Source: Linum tenue (Eukaryota; Streptophyta; Magnoliopsida; Malpighiales; Linaceae). From it: a stretch of DNA of 64,000 nucleotides. The stretch lies in NCBI GenBank assembly GCA_946122785.1, contig CAMGYJ010000006.1, positions 46,148,066 through 46,212,065 on the forward strand. The letters are read 5' to 3'. Below, in pieces: positions 1 to 9,850 of the stretch. The position numbers were made by a program, and so were the translations under genes. The notes under the pieces are model-generated. The model was given only the letters and a program-made list of their open reading frames with translations. It made no database searches and was not told where the DNA came from. Positions within the stretch are counted from its first letter, which is position 1. Every line of letters starts with the position of its first letter.

Positions 1-610
1 CTAATTTTCTCACTTTAGGTCGGCTCCCTTGACAAATCCAGCAGCTTTTCTATTTATAGGTCTTGGAAATCTTGGGCAAGTTTACGGCCAAGGGCTGAAA
101 GATCATGGCCATGGCTGGCTGTGATGGTCCTCAATCTTCAGCTTCATCGAATAGGATTGGAAGGGAGGGGGATCGTGCCCTGAGTTCGCGGCCCCAAACT
201 AGGTCTCGCGGTCGTGATCTTTATAGTGGCTTCCTTCAACATGGCCTGCAATCCGCCTAGCGCAACTCTCTGTCCATTCATTGACGCTTCCTCCTAAAGT
301 TCACGCCCATCGATCCGTAGTTTGCGGTTGCGATCTTCTAGCTGTGGCCCGCAATCCTCTGGCTTGATTTCAATGGCTGCTTTCTCGGCCGCGATCCTGC
401 TCCTTAGGCTGCGATCTTTGTGTTTGCTCTTTTTCACCCAATTGTCCTACACATTAGTCTTGTTTTCTCCCCTTTTTCGCTTGTAATGTCAAGTTCAACA
501 TAAAACGACACAATACAACAAGGAGAAACGATCTATGCTACAAATGACATTTTAAAGATCAATTGTTGCTGAAAAATGAATACAAAATAACACCTTTTTG
601 GGTGTTATCA
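1..610 (-). mobile_element. Partial LTR of a minus-strand LTR retrotransposon
   Basis: No ORF. The segment ends at 610 in ...GGTGTTATCA, so on the minus strand it begins TGATAACACC, a TG-start typical of LTRs. An 8-10 bp inverted repeat (AATAACACC / GGGTGTTAT) sits at this terminus (about 587-609). The other end lies outside the window, so neither the family nor a TSD can be confirmed. Sequence after 610 changes character to a LINE-like remnant. Confidence 0.4.
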
Positions 611-719
611 GAACATCAAGAGACCATAAAAAAAAATGTTCTTTCATTGCCCCCTGTCATCATGCTATGGACTTTCGAGGGAATAAGCAATTTACTTGCC
701 TCCACCCCAATTGTGAACT

Positions 720-856
720 TTAATATATGGTGGTGACATGTTATGCTTACTGAAAACTTCCAAATTCTCTCATGCGTTTGTCTACTATGGAGAATATGGA
801 AATCTCGTAATAAAGTGGTTTTTGAGTATGCTCAACCACATGTCCGTTCTCTTTCC
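720..856 (+). pseudogene. LINE RNase H-region remnant, 5' part
   Basis: A short frame reads LLWRIWKSRNKVVFE, the tryptophan/arginine-rich block that lies between the zinc-binding RVT region and the RNase H domain in plant L1-type LINE polyproteins. The frame runs into the left end of the MULE at 867. The remainder of the same remnant resumes at 2399, so this was one fragment before that insertion. It is too short and too decayed to be functional. Confidence 0.55.
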
Positions 857-866
857 CTTCAAATTC

Positions 867-1065
867 GGCTAAATTGCAAGTTTGGTCACTCGAATTGCTA
901 CAAAATTTCACGTTTGGTCACTCAAATTCGTTTATTCCATTCGTAGTCACTTAAATTAGTTGAAAAATCCAAGTTCAGTCACTCTCCGTTAACCTCCGTC
1001 AGACTCTGTTAGTGCCGTCAGTTAACTGCTGACGTGGCTAACAGAGATGCCTAGTCACCCAATTA
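867..1065 (+). repeat. MULE left terminal inverted repeat
   Basis: About 199 bp, matching the reverse complement of 2201-2398 with few differences. It contains two internal copies of a TTGGTCACTC-type motif. Confidence 0.85.
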
Positions 1066-1284
1066 AAAAAAAATCCATCTGTCACTTTATTATAACCCAG
1101 ACACATAAGATACCCGAACCGAATCGAACCCGTGACCCATCCACCCTTCTTCTTCTTCCTCTATACCCTGCTTCCGCCGCCGCCGGGGATTTCACCTCGA
1201 TCTCCCTGCTGCAGCCCCCGCTGCCGGATCTAGATTCGCGACCAATTCCTTGCCCGGGCTCCGACTCCATCAGATGAAAACACC

Positions 1285-1605
1285 ATGGCGCTTTCTCCAG
1301 CGGAAGTGGTGAACGGGAACAAGAGTGGCAACGCGATGGCGACGGAGGACAACGAGATCGGAGATTCGTCCAAGATGAGCAGCAGGAAGAAGGCGGGGCT
1401 CGCGGTGGGGCTAGTGGTCGCCGGCTCTGCTCCCGATTCTTTTCTCCTTGCCGATTCAACTCCCCTCTCTCCTCTCACTGAGCAACAAGAAACGAAAAAG
1501 GGTGATTCCACTCCCCTCTCCAATCTCCTTGCCGATTCACTCCCCTCTCTGATCAATGGTGGAAGTGCAGCAAAGCGCTTTCGTCAACTCCCTCCTCGCC
1601 AATGA
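1285..1605 (+). pseudogene. GC-rich captured ORF fragment inside the MULE
   Basis: A 106-residue open frame in the GC-rich interior of the element, base composition unlike the AT-rich surroundings. It contains a short hydrophobic stretch (AGLAVGLVVAG) after SSRKK, resembling a membrane-anchor boundary, and then low-complexity Ser/Pro/Leu sequence. I do not recognise a domain. Competing long frames on the minus strand (1082-1556) show that the openness is partly a GC effect. The most economical reading is a captured host-gene fragment, possibly not translated. Confidence 0.25.
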
Positions 1606-1970
1606 CAAGGTCCTAATTCTTCCTCGCCATCGTCAATCTTCCGTGCATCTGGTTGAGCAGTGAAGAAGAAGACGACCAGCCTTGTTGTTCAAATAGGGCG
1701 ATGAACTGGAGATCTGAAAGTGGTGATTCGGCGATGACGGGTTGGGCGATGGCGTTGATGGGAACCTCCTGGACCTTACTTCGGCGAAAGCCCTCTTGCC
1801 CTGGTAAGCGTTTTGGTTTGGAGAGCTTTGTCTGGAAACCTCAAAGTAATCCCGACGAGGATCCTCGATCGAGATTCAACTTGTTTAGCCTCTTCCATGA
1901 ATCAATCTCAGGTCGGAGTTCGCTTGAGAGAAGATGAGGGAGGGAGATGGAGGAAACAGAGCCATGGCAG

Positions 1971-1971
1971 A

Positions 1972-2006
<35 letters not shown>

Positions 2007-2009
2007 GGC
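1971..2009 (+). repeat. GA microsatellite
   Basis: A run of GA dinucleotides interrupted by GGG, inside the MULE interior. It creates several artificial ORFs rich in Arg-Glu or Ser-Leu in both directions. Confidence 0.9.
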
Positions 2010-2200
2010 AAAAGGCAGAGTATAAGAAGAAGGTAGAGGAGGAAGAGGAGAAGGGTAATCAAATATACAATAGGGATGGTCGGAAGGGGTTTTGGTGTGG
2101 GTTAATGAGTTTTTCTTAGGTTGGGTGGGTAGGGTTGTGTTTATATGAGGTGGCAGGTTTTTCTGACATGGCGGATCAATTTCTGTTTTTTCTTGGGTTA

Positions 2201-2398
2201 AAATTGGATGACTAGGCATCTCTGTTAGCCACGTCAGCAGTTAACTGACGGCACTAACGGAGTCTAACGGAGGTTAACGGAGAGTGACCGAACTTGCATT
2301 GTTCAACTAATTTAAGTGACTACGAATGGAATAAACGAATTCGAGTGACCAAACGTGAAATTTGTAGCAATTCGAGTGACCAAACTTGCAATTTAGCC
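2201..2398 (-). repeat. MULE right terminal inverted repeat
   Basis: Inverted match to 867-1065. It is followed directly by the right copy of the 10-bp target duplication (2399-2408). Confidence 0.85.
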
Positions 2399-2925
2399 CT
2401 TCAAATTCATTCCGAGTCCTCGAACTATCCTCTGCCTTTCAGCCCTCCCAAGTTCCCCTTTTTAGTCATGCACCAAGATCGTCTACTGTTTGGGAAAGCC
2501 CGCCTCAAAATTACCTGAAGGTCAACTTTGATGCCGCAGTTCAAGAATCTGGTTGCTCACCTGGCCTTGTCGTGCATTGAGAGGATGAGAAAGTTCAACT
2601 AGCCTTGGAATCTTATAACCAAGGAGTTTCTGATACGTAGCTCCCAAAGGTGCTAGCTACTAGAGATGTCATTTAACATGCGATCTAAAGAAGTATGTCC
2701 CTGCTTATTGTGGAAGGTGACTTCCAAAGTGGTGATCTGGAAACTTGACCAGCAGTTGATGGAAGGTTTGTTGGGTGGTACCCTACTTTGAGACTGTTGT
2801 CAGTTACTGGAGTTGTGTCCTCTTCGTATAGTTTTTAGGGGGATTCTGCGGACTGCCAACTGGACTGCCCATAAATCTTTGTTGCTATCCTCGATAGAAT
2901 TAGTTTCCTTTGATTTCGTAGGGTG
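2399..2925 (+). pseudogene. LINE RNase H-domain remnant, 3' part
   Basis: Several frames with stops carry RVT_3-type RNase H blocks in the correct order: WESPPQNYLKVNFDAAVQ (first strand with catalytic Asp, about 2490-2560), a KVLATRDVI-type helix, LLIVEGDFQSGD (second acidic strand, about 2700-2735) and RTANWTAHKSLL (about 2850-2885, the AN..AH block). This order is typical of the plant LINE-associated RNase H. Stops and frameshifts show it is dead. It continues the fragment at 720-856 across the MULE. Confidence 0.65.
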
Positions 2926-2974
2926 GATTTACTAAGTTTACTTTGGATGGGTTTCGGGTACAAATTGTTATGGA

Positions 2975-3490
2975 ATTGTTCACATATTGAGTTTCTTGCA
3001 ACTCAAGTAACAAATAAGATCATGAAATCATGCAAACACATATGCAATTGTCCTAAACGACAGAATTCCCTATCTCTCCTTAAGGAATCTTATTCCCCTA
3101 GTACCCTAGGTTACAAAATGATTCCTCCTAGGATAGAAAGGACATACCGTTCTGATGTAGTGATACCTCAACCATTGAACACAACGAATCAGCGAGAGCC
3201 ACTCTTGACTCGATTTTTATTTGAAAAGGAATGCAGAAAAAATCAGTTTGGATTTTGAAATAGTTTTAGTTAGAAAAAATAAACGTCTATCAAAACTAGA
3301 GGGGTTAGGTGATTATAGAAAATGAAGGGTTGCATATGAAGGGAGGAAAATCTTCCGCTGGGTGGTTACACCGCAACCATTGCAATGGTTCGATTAAAGT
3401 TTCTCAACCACTGAATCGGCTCGGCCCATGAAACTTGGACTGGATTGGTTATTCAAACCTCCATACCGGTTCAGTTTGGTCTACTTGGTT
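2975..3490 (+). repeat. Unidentified dispersed repeat, copy A
   Basis: The sequence from TTTCTTGCAAC to the CGGTTCAGTTTGG region is recognisably similar, in the same orientation, to 29045-29515 on the far side of the 25-kb retrotransposon nest. No terminal structure, no RNA promoter boxes and no convincing ORF were found (the 111-aa frame at 2923 has no recognisable domain). Confidence 0.6.
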
Positions 3491-3606
3491 AAACAAACCA
3501 ATTTAACTAATACTCAATATATTACATCAAATCGACCGAATTCGAGGGTATACTTTCCTACATCTTATCTTACCAACGTGGTACTTTAAGAGCTTCTCTT
3601 GGCTCT
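3491..3606. other. Non-coding flank, nothing recognised
   Basis: AT-rich sequence between repeat copy A and the left LTR. The five bases before the LTR (GCTCT) do not match the five after the right LTR (GTTGT), so no target duplication is seen here. Confidence 0.5.
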
Positions 3607-5142
3607 TGATTCGGGCCTAATTGCACATATTTTGTCCCCGGTTTGCTTAGATGTTTGTGCCAAATTCGCTCATTAGAGGTTGGTTTTATACGAGGTTCTA
3701 CGTGTTTGAGTGCTTTTCAGGATTTAACAAGTGGAACCAGGCTTTGAGTCGAAGGATTGGCAAAAAGAATAGAAAACCAGGAGAAAGGTGAAAAACACAA
3801 GTTCACAGCTAAAGGCAGGATTTCACGGTCGTGCAAGACCGTGAAGAAGTGGAGTTGACCGTGAAGCAAGGCGTCCAGAGCCAAGTTGAAGGTTACTGAC
3901 GCAAGGCGAGTTCACGGTCACTAAGACCGTGAACACAAGCAGTTGCCCGTGAACTGCCATGATCTATGCGGAGCGTTTTGGCGCAAGGCGTGAGTTCACA
4001 AACACGTTTAAGAGTTCACGGCCGTGAACTCAGCTCCTCTCGTGTTTAAAAGCTGAGCTGCAAGGACAGAGAAGGGAGAGCCACCTTTTGTGAGAGAAAC
4101 ACTTCTTCTGCGTTTTAGTGAGAGAAACAGAACCAAGAGAGAAGAAGGAGTTAGGGCTTGGCTTCAAAGGAGGTTTTAGGAAGATTACCCCAAGGAAATT
4201 CCAACTCAAGGTTGAAGAAGAAAAGAGGCATCCCCACAAGATGGTTTCCACCTTTTTCTCCTTTGTTCTTCCCACTTCTTCCATGGAGTAGTCCTCCTCC
4301 CACTTGGGTGTAGTGAAACCCTAAATCCTACTATGTAGTTTTCTTGTATGTGGTTTGAATGATTGATATTGGGCATTGTTCAATTTAATGCTTGAGGTAT
4401 TTTTCACCATGATTTGGGATGCTTGTGCTTAGCAACTTAGGGGTTGTGCATATTTTGTGCTTAGCATCCTAGGGTTGTGCATAATTGTGCTTAGCACCCC
4501 CTAAGTTTGTGCATTTAGGTGCGAGAAATCTAATTTGCCAACTTTGCCTAGTTTAGAGAGGAAAATCCCCCTTTTTAAGGGAGACTCAATCGAGTTGGTT
4601 TTGCTTCCTCTTTTCAAGCCACCTAATCTATGTTGAGTTAGGGCAATCCTCAATATTGAATTGAACGAGTCGATTAATCGTGGTTAAACCGTCCGACCTT
4701 AGAGTTGAGTGAGGAAGTAAGCCGATTACCGATTTTCTAAACCGAGAGGGTCGAGTGACACGACCTTTCATCCTCACCTCGGATTAGAAATCGAGACTGT
4801 GGTCCATGACCACATACGCTTTCCTCTACGGTTCACGATTAACGTGCCCAAGGCAATCGTTCCAACCCACGTAGCATGGTAGCGGTTTAGGAGGAAGCGA
4901 AACCCAAGTGACTTTCCCACAAAAAAGTTTTTAAACCAAATTACTTTTGCTTTCTTTCATTTCAATTAGCAAACCTTTAAACCAAAGTTTTATCGCTAGA
5001 TAATGATTTCAACAACCGAAGTAGGGGTAGACGGACCGGCCCGGGTCGATATATAGATACTTGCCCTATACTACACCCGATTAGAGTTTAAAAACTTGGG
5101 CTCTTATTGGGGTTTTATTGTAGTGTAGATTCGAAAGAGTCA
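3607..5142 (+). repeat. Left (5') LTR of outer element
   Basis: 1536 bp, TG...CA, direct repeat of 27106-28628. It contains three palindromes built on TTCACGG/CCGTGAA (3822-3845, 3910-3934, 4013-4030), then a TTTAAAAG TATA-like box at about 4043. The region after that (TGTGAGAGAAAC..., ...GTAGTGAAACCCTAA) is strongly kept between the two LTRs. Confidence 0.9.
3822..4030. promoter_or_regulatory. Palindrome array in outer 5' LTR
   Basis: Three inverted repeats: TTCACGGTC-6nt-GACCGTGAA type (3822-3845), GTTCACGGTC-5nt-GACCGTGAAC (3910-3934), and the perfect 18-mer AGTTCACGGCCGTGAACT (4013-4030). Single arms also occur between them. The array sits just upstream of a TATA-like box, so these are plausible binding sites or RNA hairpins of the LTR promoter. 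That role is inference. Confidence 0.6.
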
Positions 5143-5148
5143 AATTTT

Positions 5149-5166
5149 TGGCACCGTTGCCGAGGA
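5149..5166 (+). promoter_or_regulatory. Primer binding site (tRNA-Asp type), outer element
   Basis: TGGCACCGTTGCCGAGGA lies 6 nt after the LTR. It is complementary to the 3' end of plant tRNA-Asp(GUC) apart from two positions. This PBS is characteristic of Athila/Tat elements. Confidence 0.85.
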
Positions 5167-5289
5167 TAACTGTTTGTTATTCTGAAAAAGTTGTTGGTTG
5201 TTAATCTAGCTTTTAATTTCAAGTGTTGCAAGTGCGTGTGTTTTTGCTTGTGCTAGACTTGGTGTTTTCTGATTGTGTGTAGGAGGTGT

Positions 5290-6647
5290 ATGACCCGGAG
5301 CAACACGACGCATTTACTACCACTTGATGAGGACATAAACCAGACTCTCCGACTCCTCACAAGGGGGAGAGAGCTAGCCGAGGCAAGGAGAAAGAGTGAG
5401 AGGGGGACAACAATCGGGTCCCGGTGTTAGTGGATAAGTAGTTGAACAAGTGGAAGTTGAGCCCGTCATTGAAGAGGAAATGGCGGGGAACCAAAGGCAA
5501 GATGGAGCCGCTCAAGCCCGCCATATGAATGAGGAGGCGGGAGAAGAAGGAGCCACGAGGACGATGGAGTACTATATGGCCCCAAGACCGGCTGACATTC
5601 AATCGCCGATCCTACATCCTCCGGTGGCGGCAAACAATTTCGAGATCAAGCCGGCTCTGGTGACTATGATACAAAGCAATGCTCTCTTCCACGGCCATGA
5701 GAGCGAGTCACCAAGAGAGCTTGAAGATTAATGGTTTACCGATCATGGCTTTGCAACTAAGGCTTTTCCCATACTCACTCTCGGGGAAGGCACTTAGGTG
5801 GCTAAACAACCGCCCACATCGGTCTATCACCTCATGGGACGACCTCCTAAACAAGTTTATGGCTCGGTATTGCCCGCCTTTGAAGACGGCGGAGTGGAGA
5901 AAGAATATTACACATTTCGAGCAAGAAGAGGACGAAACCTTGAGGAATGCTTGGGAGAGGTACTCCGATTACTTTCTTCAGTGCCCCCACCACAGGTTTG
6001 AGGAAAATTTTCGGATTGAAACCTTCTACGGAGGCCTAATTCAAGAAGATAAGATCCTCATCGACTCTTTATGTCAGAGGAAGTTGATGAATATGGCTCC
6101 GCCCCACATTACTGAAATCCTAGAAGACATGGCCCTTAGGGGGTATGCTTGGGGGTTGACTCGAAGTGGAAGAAGAATCAATGAAAGGGGAGTGAGAAGC
6201 GTGGGAGCGAGTGCTCCGCTTGAGGCAAAGTTGGATAAGTTTCTTGAGGTTATGCTTGAAGATAAAAGGCAAGGAAAACGGGCGGTAATGTCGTGCGACT
6301 GGTGCTCGAGTACTAGCCACGAGATAGCGGAGTGCCAAGCAATGAAGGAGGCAACCACTCCAGAGGAGCAAGTCAACTTTGTGGCAAATGCTAGGGTCAA
6401 CAACCTGTATAGCAATACCTATAACCCCGGATGGAGGAACCACCCCAACTTTGCTTGGGCATTACCGGCTAATCCAAGGCCCCCGGGTTTCCAAGGCCCC
6501 ACGGGGAACTTCTAACCTCAGCCAAACTTCATCCAACAAAGGCCCCAACTCCAAGGCTCAAACTTTCAACAACCGTACCAACCCCAAAGTGCCCTAGGGT
6601 TTCAACAACAACATCAACCCGACAAATTATCCAAGCTTTAGGACCTA
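5290..6647 (+). pseudogene. gag (N-terminal part) of outer Athila-type element
   Basis: Starts MTRSNTTHLLPLDED, like the inner element's gag (MTRSQSGELLPLD). Broken by a frame change around 5430 and a small deletion near 5710, where the helix before LKINGLP is shortened. From 5679 an open stretch carries the Retrotrans_gag core: RLFPYSLSGKALRWLNN, then ITSWDDLLNKFMARY and LRNAWERYSDYFLQCP. A CCHC zinc knuckle follows, CDWCSSTSHEIAEC (CX2CX4HX4C, about 6293-6334), then a Pro/Asn-rich tail. Stop codons at 6513-6515 and about 6640 interrupt the same frame. The capsid protein would package element RNA in the cytoplasm; this copy cannot make it whole. Confidence 0.85.
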
Positions 6648-8009
6648 GTGAACACCTTTGTGAGTACGAGTAGCCAAAAGTTCGAGAATATTGAGCAATT
6701 TATGGATGTGGCGACTACCAAGTTTACCTCGGTTGAGGCAGGTCTCCGAAGCCATCAAGCGAGCCTTCAAAGTTTGGAGGTGCAAATAGGCAACCTTGCC
6801 GGTATCCTCACCAAGAGACCCAAGGGAGCTTTACCTTCCCAAACCGTGGGGAACCCCAAGGATCAAGTCGGGGTGAATTCACTTCAAGTGAGGAGTGTGA
6901 AGGTGGTTCCGGAGGTCGCTACGGGAGAAGAAATGGAGAAGGAAGAGTCCAACAAGGAAGAGACCACCCCGAAAAGGAGAGAGAAGAAGCCCTCAAGAAA
7001 TGAGAGGAAAGCGGCAAGCAAGCCATTGCCGGAGGATGGATTTGCGCCACCTCTTCCTTATCCCACAAGGATGTACAAGGAGAGGTTGGACAATGAGTGT
7101 GGAGGGTTCGTGGAAATGCTACGCAACCTCCGCCTCAATGTCCCATTCCTTGAAGCCATGGCGCAAATGCCGAGATATGCCAAGTACCTCAAAGGATTCC
7201 TCATCAAGAAGCCAAGGCTTGAAAGCCTCGCCAACGCGACTCTTGGCGAGGAGTGCTCGGCTTTCCTCCTCGACCGCTTGCCCAAAAAGCGGTCCGACCT
7301 AGGTAGCTTTACTATCCCTCTTGATATTGGTGATCACCATATAGACAATGCCTTGGTGGTCCTAGGAGCTAGTGTGAATGTGATGCCCTACAAGCTTTTC
7401 AAAAAGTTAGAAGTAGGTGAACTTAAGACCTCTAAACTTAGCATCACCTTAGCCGACCGTTCGGTCATTAGCTCGAGAGGTATAGTGGAGGACATGATGG
7501 TGAGAGTGGGAAAGTTTTGCTATCCGACCGATTTTGTGATTCTCGACATAAGTGAGGACTCAGATATGCCCCTCATCCTACTTCGTCCCTTTCTTGCAAC
7601 CGCCAAGGCATTGATAGATGTTAATGAGGGAACCCTAATTTTGAGGGATGGTAAGAAGATAATCAAGCTTGAAATTGATCCTAGGGTGAGGAGTGATGAA
7701 GTGAAGGGAGTAGTCTCAAGTGATGTAAATGAGAGTGGAGGAGATCCTCCTAAGGCAAACCCCACCATTACATGTGTTGTCTTTGATGATGTTGAGCGGG
7801 AAGTTAAGAAGGATCCTAAGCCAAAAGGACCAAGATTGAATGCTTGGAGAAAAAGGATGAATGGAGCTTTGACCCGAAAGACGGGGGAGCCCGGAGCAAG
7901 GTTGGCCAACCAAGAGGGCCAACTCAATGAGCTTAAGATGGGAGGCTACAAGCCTCGCCCCGAGAGTGTAGTGGATCCGCTCTCGGTGGCATCACGTTTG
8001 AAGTCGTGA
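6648..8009 (+). pseudogene. gag C-terminus plus aspartic protease of outer element
   Basis: A 453-codon open frame in phase with the upstream gag. Residues ~1-60 are a coiled-coil-like region (FENIEQFMDVATTKF...LQSLEVQIGNLAGIL). At ~130-230 is the Athila PYPTRMYKERLD...PFLEAMAQMPRYAKYLK block. The retropepsin-like domain spans ~235-330 (LGASVNVMPYKLFKKL, DFVILDISEDSDMPLIL, RPFLATAKALIDV). The active-site Asp expected before LGAS is Val (codon 7359-7361), whereas the inner element keeps Asp, so this protease should be inactive. About 110 residues beyond the protease (KGPRLNAWRKRMNG...) match no RT or integrase motif, and then the frame stops. This is the end of coding before the conserved twin hairpin. 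Confidence 0.8.
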
Positions 8010-8021
8010 TTGATCCCCAAC

Positions 8022-8070
8022 CGTCAAGCTAATGACGATAAACAAACGCTTGTTGAGAGGCAACCCAACA
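8022..8070 (+). promoter_or_regulatory. Conserved twin-hairpin element downstream of the gag-pro stop
   Basis: Begins 12 nt after the TGA at 8007-8009. Hairpin 1: CGTC (8022-8025) pairs with GACG (8034-8037) around an AAGCTAAT loop. Hairpin 2: GTTGAG (8053-8058) pairs with CCCAAC (8065-8070) around loop AGGCAA, with one A-C mismatch. The inner element has the same two hairpins, the same loop and the same 12-nt spacing, with G-C replacing T-A in stem 2. A structured-RNA function is inferred. Confidence 0.6.
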
Positions 8071-8273
8071 GAGGTTTGTTTTTTTCCCTCATTTTTCATT
8101 TTAGTGACTTGTGAAGGGTTTGAGTGGTGAAGTGGTGTCCCCGTGCCGAGTGTTGTGTTTTTTTGCGGTTTATGGTTGTGATGTGATCGATCAGGAGGCA
8201 CGGAGGAATAGGTTGAGCCAAAATTTTTGCAGAAGTGCCCTGATTTCACTTTAGTTCACGGACAGATTGCTGA

Positions 8274-8444
8274 GTTCACGGTCTCTAAGACCGTGAACAA
8301 GCAACCGCGTCTGTGAAGTGGGCGCTGATGCATGTTCACCACCTGTCAACCACTTCGTGTTCACAGACGCATTCACGAGTTCACGGTCGCTAAGACCGTG
8401 AACTGGGCAACGCGTCAGTGAACTCAGAGCTCTGCCTATAAAAG
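8274..8444 (+). promoter_or_regulatory. Internal palindrome array with TATA box (putative second promoter)
   Basis: Two palindromes of the LTR type, GTTCACGGTC-5nt-GACCGTGAAC, at 8274-8298 and 8379-8403, with half-sites between. A canonical TATA box CCTATAAAAGG lies at 8435-8445. It precedes the leader and intron of the env-position ORF. The LTR shows the same order (palindromes, then TATA-like box). Confidence 0.5.
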
Positions 8445-8786
8445 GGGCGTGAACGGCGACCCTTCACTTCATGACCAGGAACTCGCCGGAAAATTTTGAA
8501 TCTTCACCGAAAATCGCGAAATTCCGTCGCTTTTCCGATTTTCCCCCCAAATCCGGCGAGCAAAACCAAAAACAAACCTCATACCCAGTCCCCTCTCCTT
8601 AAAACCGGCATATGCTGTGAATTTGGGGAGATTTGGACCACATTTTTCCGGCAAGTCACCTACGGCGAGTCTCCGACGAGCTTCCGACGAAACTTCGGCG
8701 ACCTCTCTCCGGTCAGTTTTTCAGACCAGTTTTTCACCGTCCTAGCCCGCACCTCACTTCCTCCCTCGTCCCACTTGAGTCTCCAG

Positions 8787-9223
8787 GTTTGTGGAGAATT
8801 GGATTAGGTAGTGAAGTGAGGTTGAATTTATGTGCTTGGCATGATTGAATCTAGTTAGGGCGAGGACTTAGGTGAATTAGGTCGTGTGATTGATGGATTG
8901 ATTATTCCATGAGCTTAGTGAGCCTTGGTGGGCGTGTTTGAACCGAATTGTGATTATCTTTAAAATTTGCCCACCAAGTGCTATGTTATGAATGCAAGTG
9001 GAGTTTGTTTTTGATTGGTGGATGGTAGCCACCGTGGTAGGGGTTGTGGTTCCAATTTTTGTGTGCTTTGACCGTGTAATACCCACAAACATACCACGGT
9101 GGTTTGAGCTTAAATGTTTTAGCCATGGTGGAAAAACAAGTGGCGGGGGGGGGTTCTTTTCCTCCCAATGAGCGGTATATGACGGATATTTCCACGTATG
9201 GTGTGTGTTTTTTCTGTGTGCAG
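8787..9223 (+). other. Predicted intron before the env-position ORF, outer element
   Basis: Donor GAGTCTCCAG|GTTTG at 8786/8787; acceptor TTTCTGTGTGCAG ending at 9223, one base before the ATG. The inner element has the same donor context and acceptor placement (20449-20943). A G-rich run at about 9142-9153 corresponds to the PPT-like tract in the inner element's intron. The leader 8445-8786 has only short ORFs. Bagy-2 in barley is a known case of a spliced env-position RNA. Confidence 0.55.
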
Positions 9224-9224
9224 G

Positions 9225-9850
9225 ATGCTTAACTTGGAGCATGAGTTCATCGGTTACCGGGTTAACCACCCGGAGTTTGGCGACAAGTTCGCCTACCAGA
9301 GTGACAGCCCGATCGGGCCTCACTGCGGCTGGACCTGGACATGTTTAACTTGTTCAGGTGCCGAGCCACAATGACTGGGGTACTCTCCCACCCCCAGTGG
9401 CACCAGATCCTGACCATGGACGAGGAGATCTTTCATGAGTTGTGTGTGGAGATCTACTCCACCTTCTCCCACATCTTCCCGCCCAGCAAGAAGAGTCGGC
9501 CCCGGGTGGAGTTCATGCTGGGAGGGCAGCCGCGGGTGCTGTCCTATGATGGCTTCGCTCAGGCCATGGGGCTCGACACCGCTCACATAAAGATGATGGA
9601 GCGACAGTACATGGTCGACTTCGACTATCGAGGCGCATTCAGAGCCCTCTGCCGTCCAGAGCACGAGCAGAGCGAGTTCGAGTGGAGCAAGACTAAGGCC
9701 ATCAACCTGAAGACCCAGTGGAGGATTCTTCATACTCTGCTCACCAGATCCATCGTCCCCAACCTCCAGTCAGGCCACTTGATGACGAACAAAGGGCTCA
9801 TTTCCCTCCACTCGATGAGGAGTCCAGCTGAGCGGATCCATCTGGGATAG
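9225..9850 (+). pseudogene. Env-position ORF of outer element, N-terminal part
   Basis: Starts MLNLEHEFIGYR at 9225 right after the predicted splice acceptor, and shifts frame around 9320-9340. The main frame (9341-9850) holds RVEFMLGGQPRVLSYDGFAQAMGLD, the block typical of the Athila ORF/plant-transposon-protein family found after integrase in Athila elements. It aligns with the inner copy (RLGGAPRSMSYHELANSLGL). The reading frame is cut at 9850 by an insertion starting with a T-run and resumes at about 11613. The biochemical role of this family is unknown; no signal peptide or membrane span is evident in this part. Confidence 0.6.

Larger units (their letters stand above)
867..2398. mobile_element. 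Non-autonomous Mutator-like (Pack-MULE-type) element
   Basis: Long terminal inverted repeats start GGCTAAATTGCAAG at 867 and end in the reverse complement at 2398. A perfect 10-bp target duplication CTTCAAATTC lies at 857-866 and 2399-2408. Long TIRs with a 9-11 bp TSD are the Mutator signature. The 1.1-kb interior has no transposase. It is GC-rich and exon-like on the left (about 1100-1900), with a GA microsatellite on the right, as expected of an element that has captured host sequence. It is inserted in a LINE remnant. Confidence 0.85.

Noticed and set aside
1082..1556. Overlapping minus-strand ORFs of 108-125 codons in the MULE
   Set aside because: They arise from GC-rich, low-complexity sequence with open frames in several phases. 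The Ser/Pro/Arg composition carries no domain.
4030..4284. 84-aa minus ORF in the outer left LTR (79-aa counterpart at 27532-27771)
   Set aside because: Present only because the LTR is duplicated. It runs antisense through the probable leader region and has no recognisable domain.
7520..7927. 135-aa minus ORF
   Set aside because: Shadow of the gag-protease frame on the other strand.
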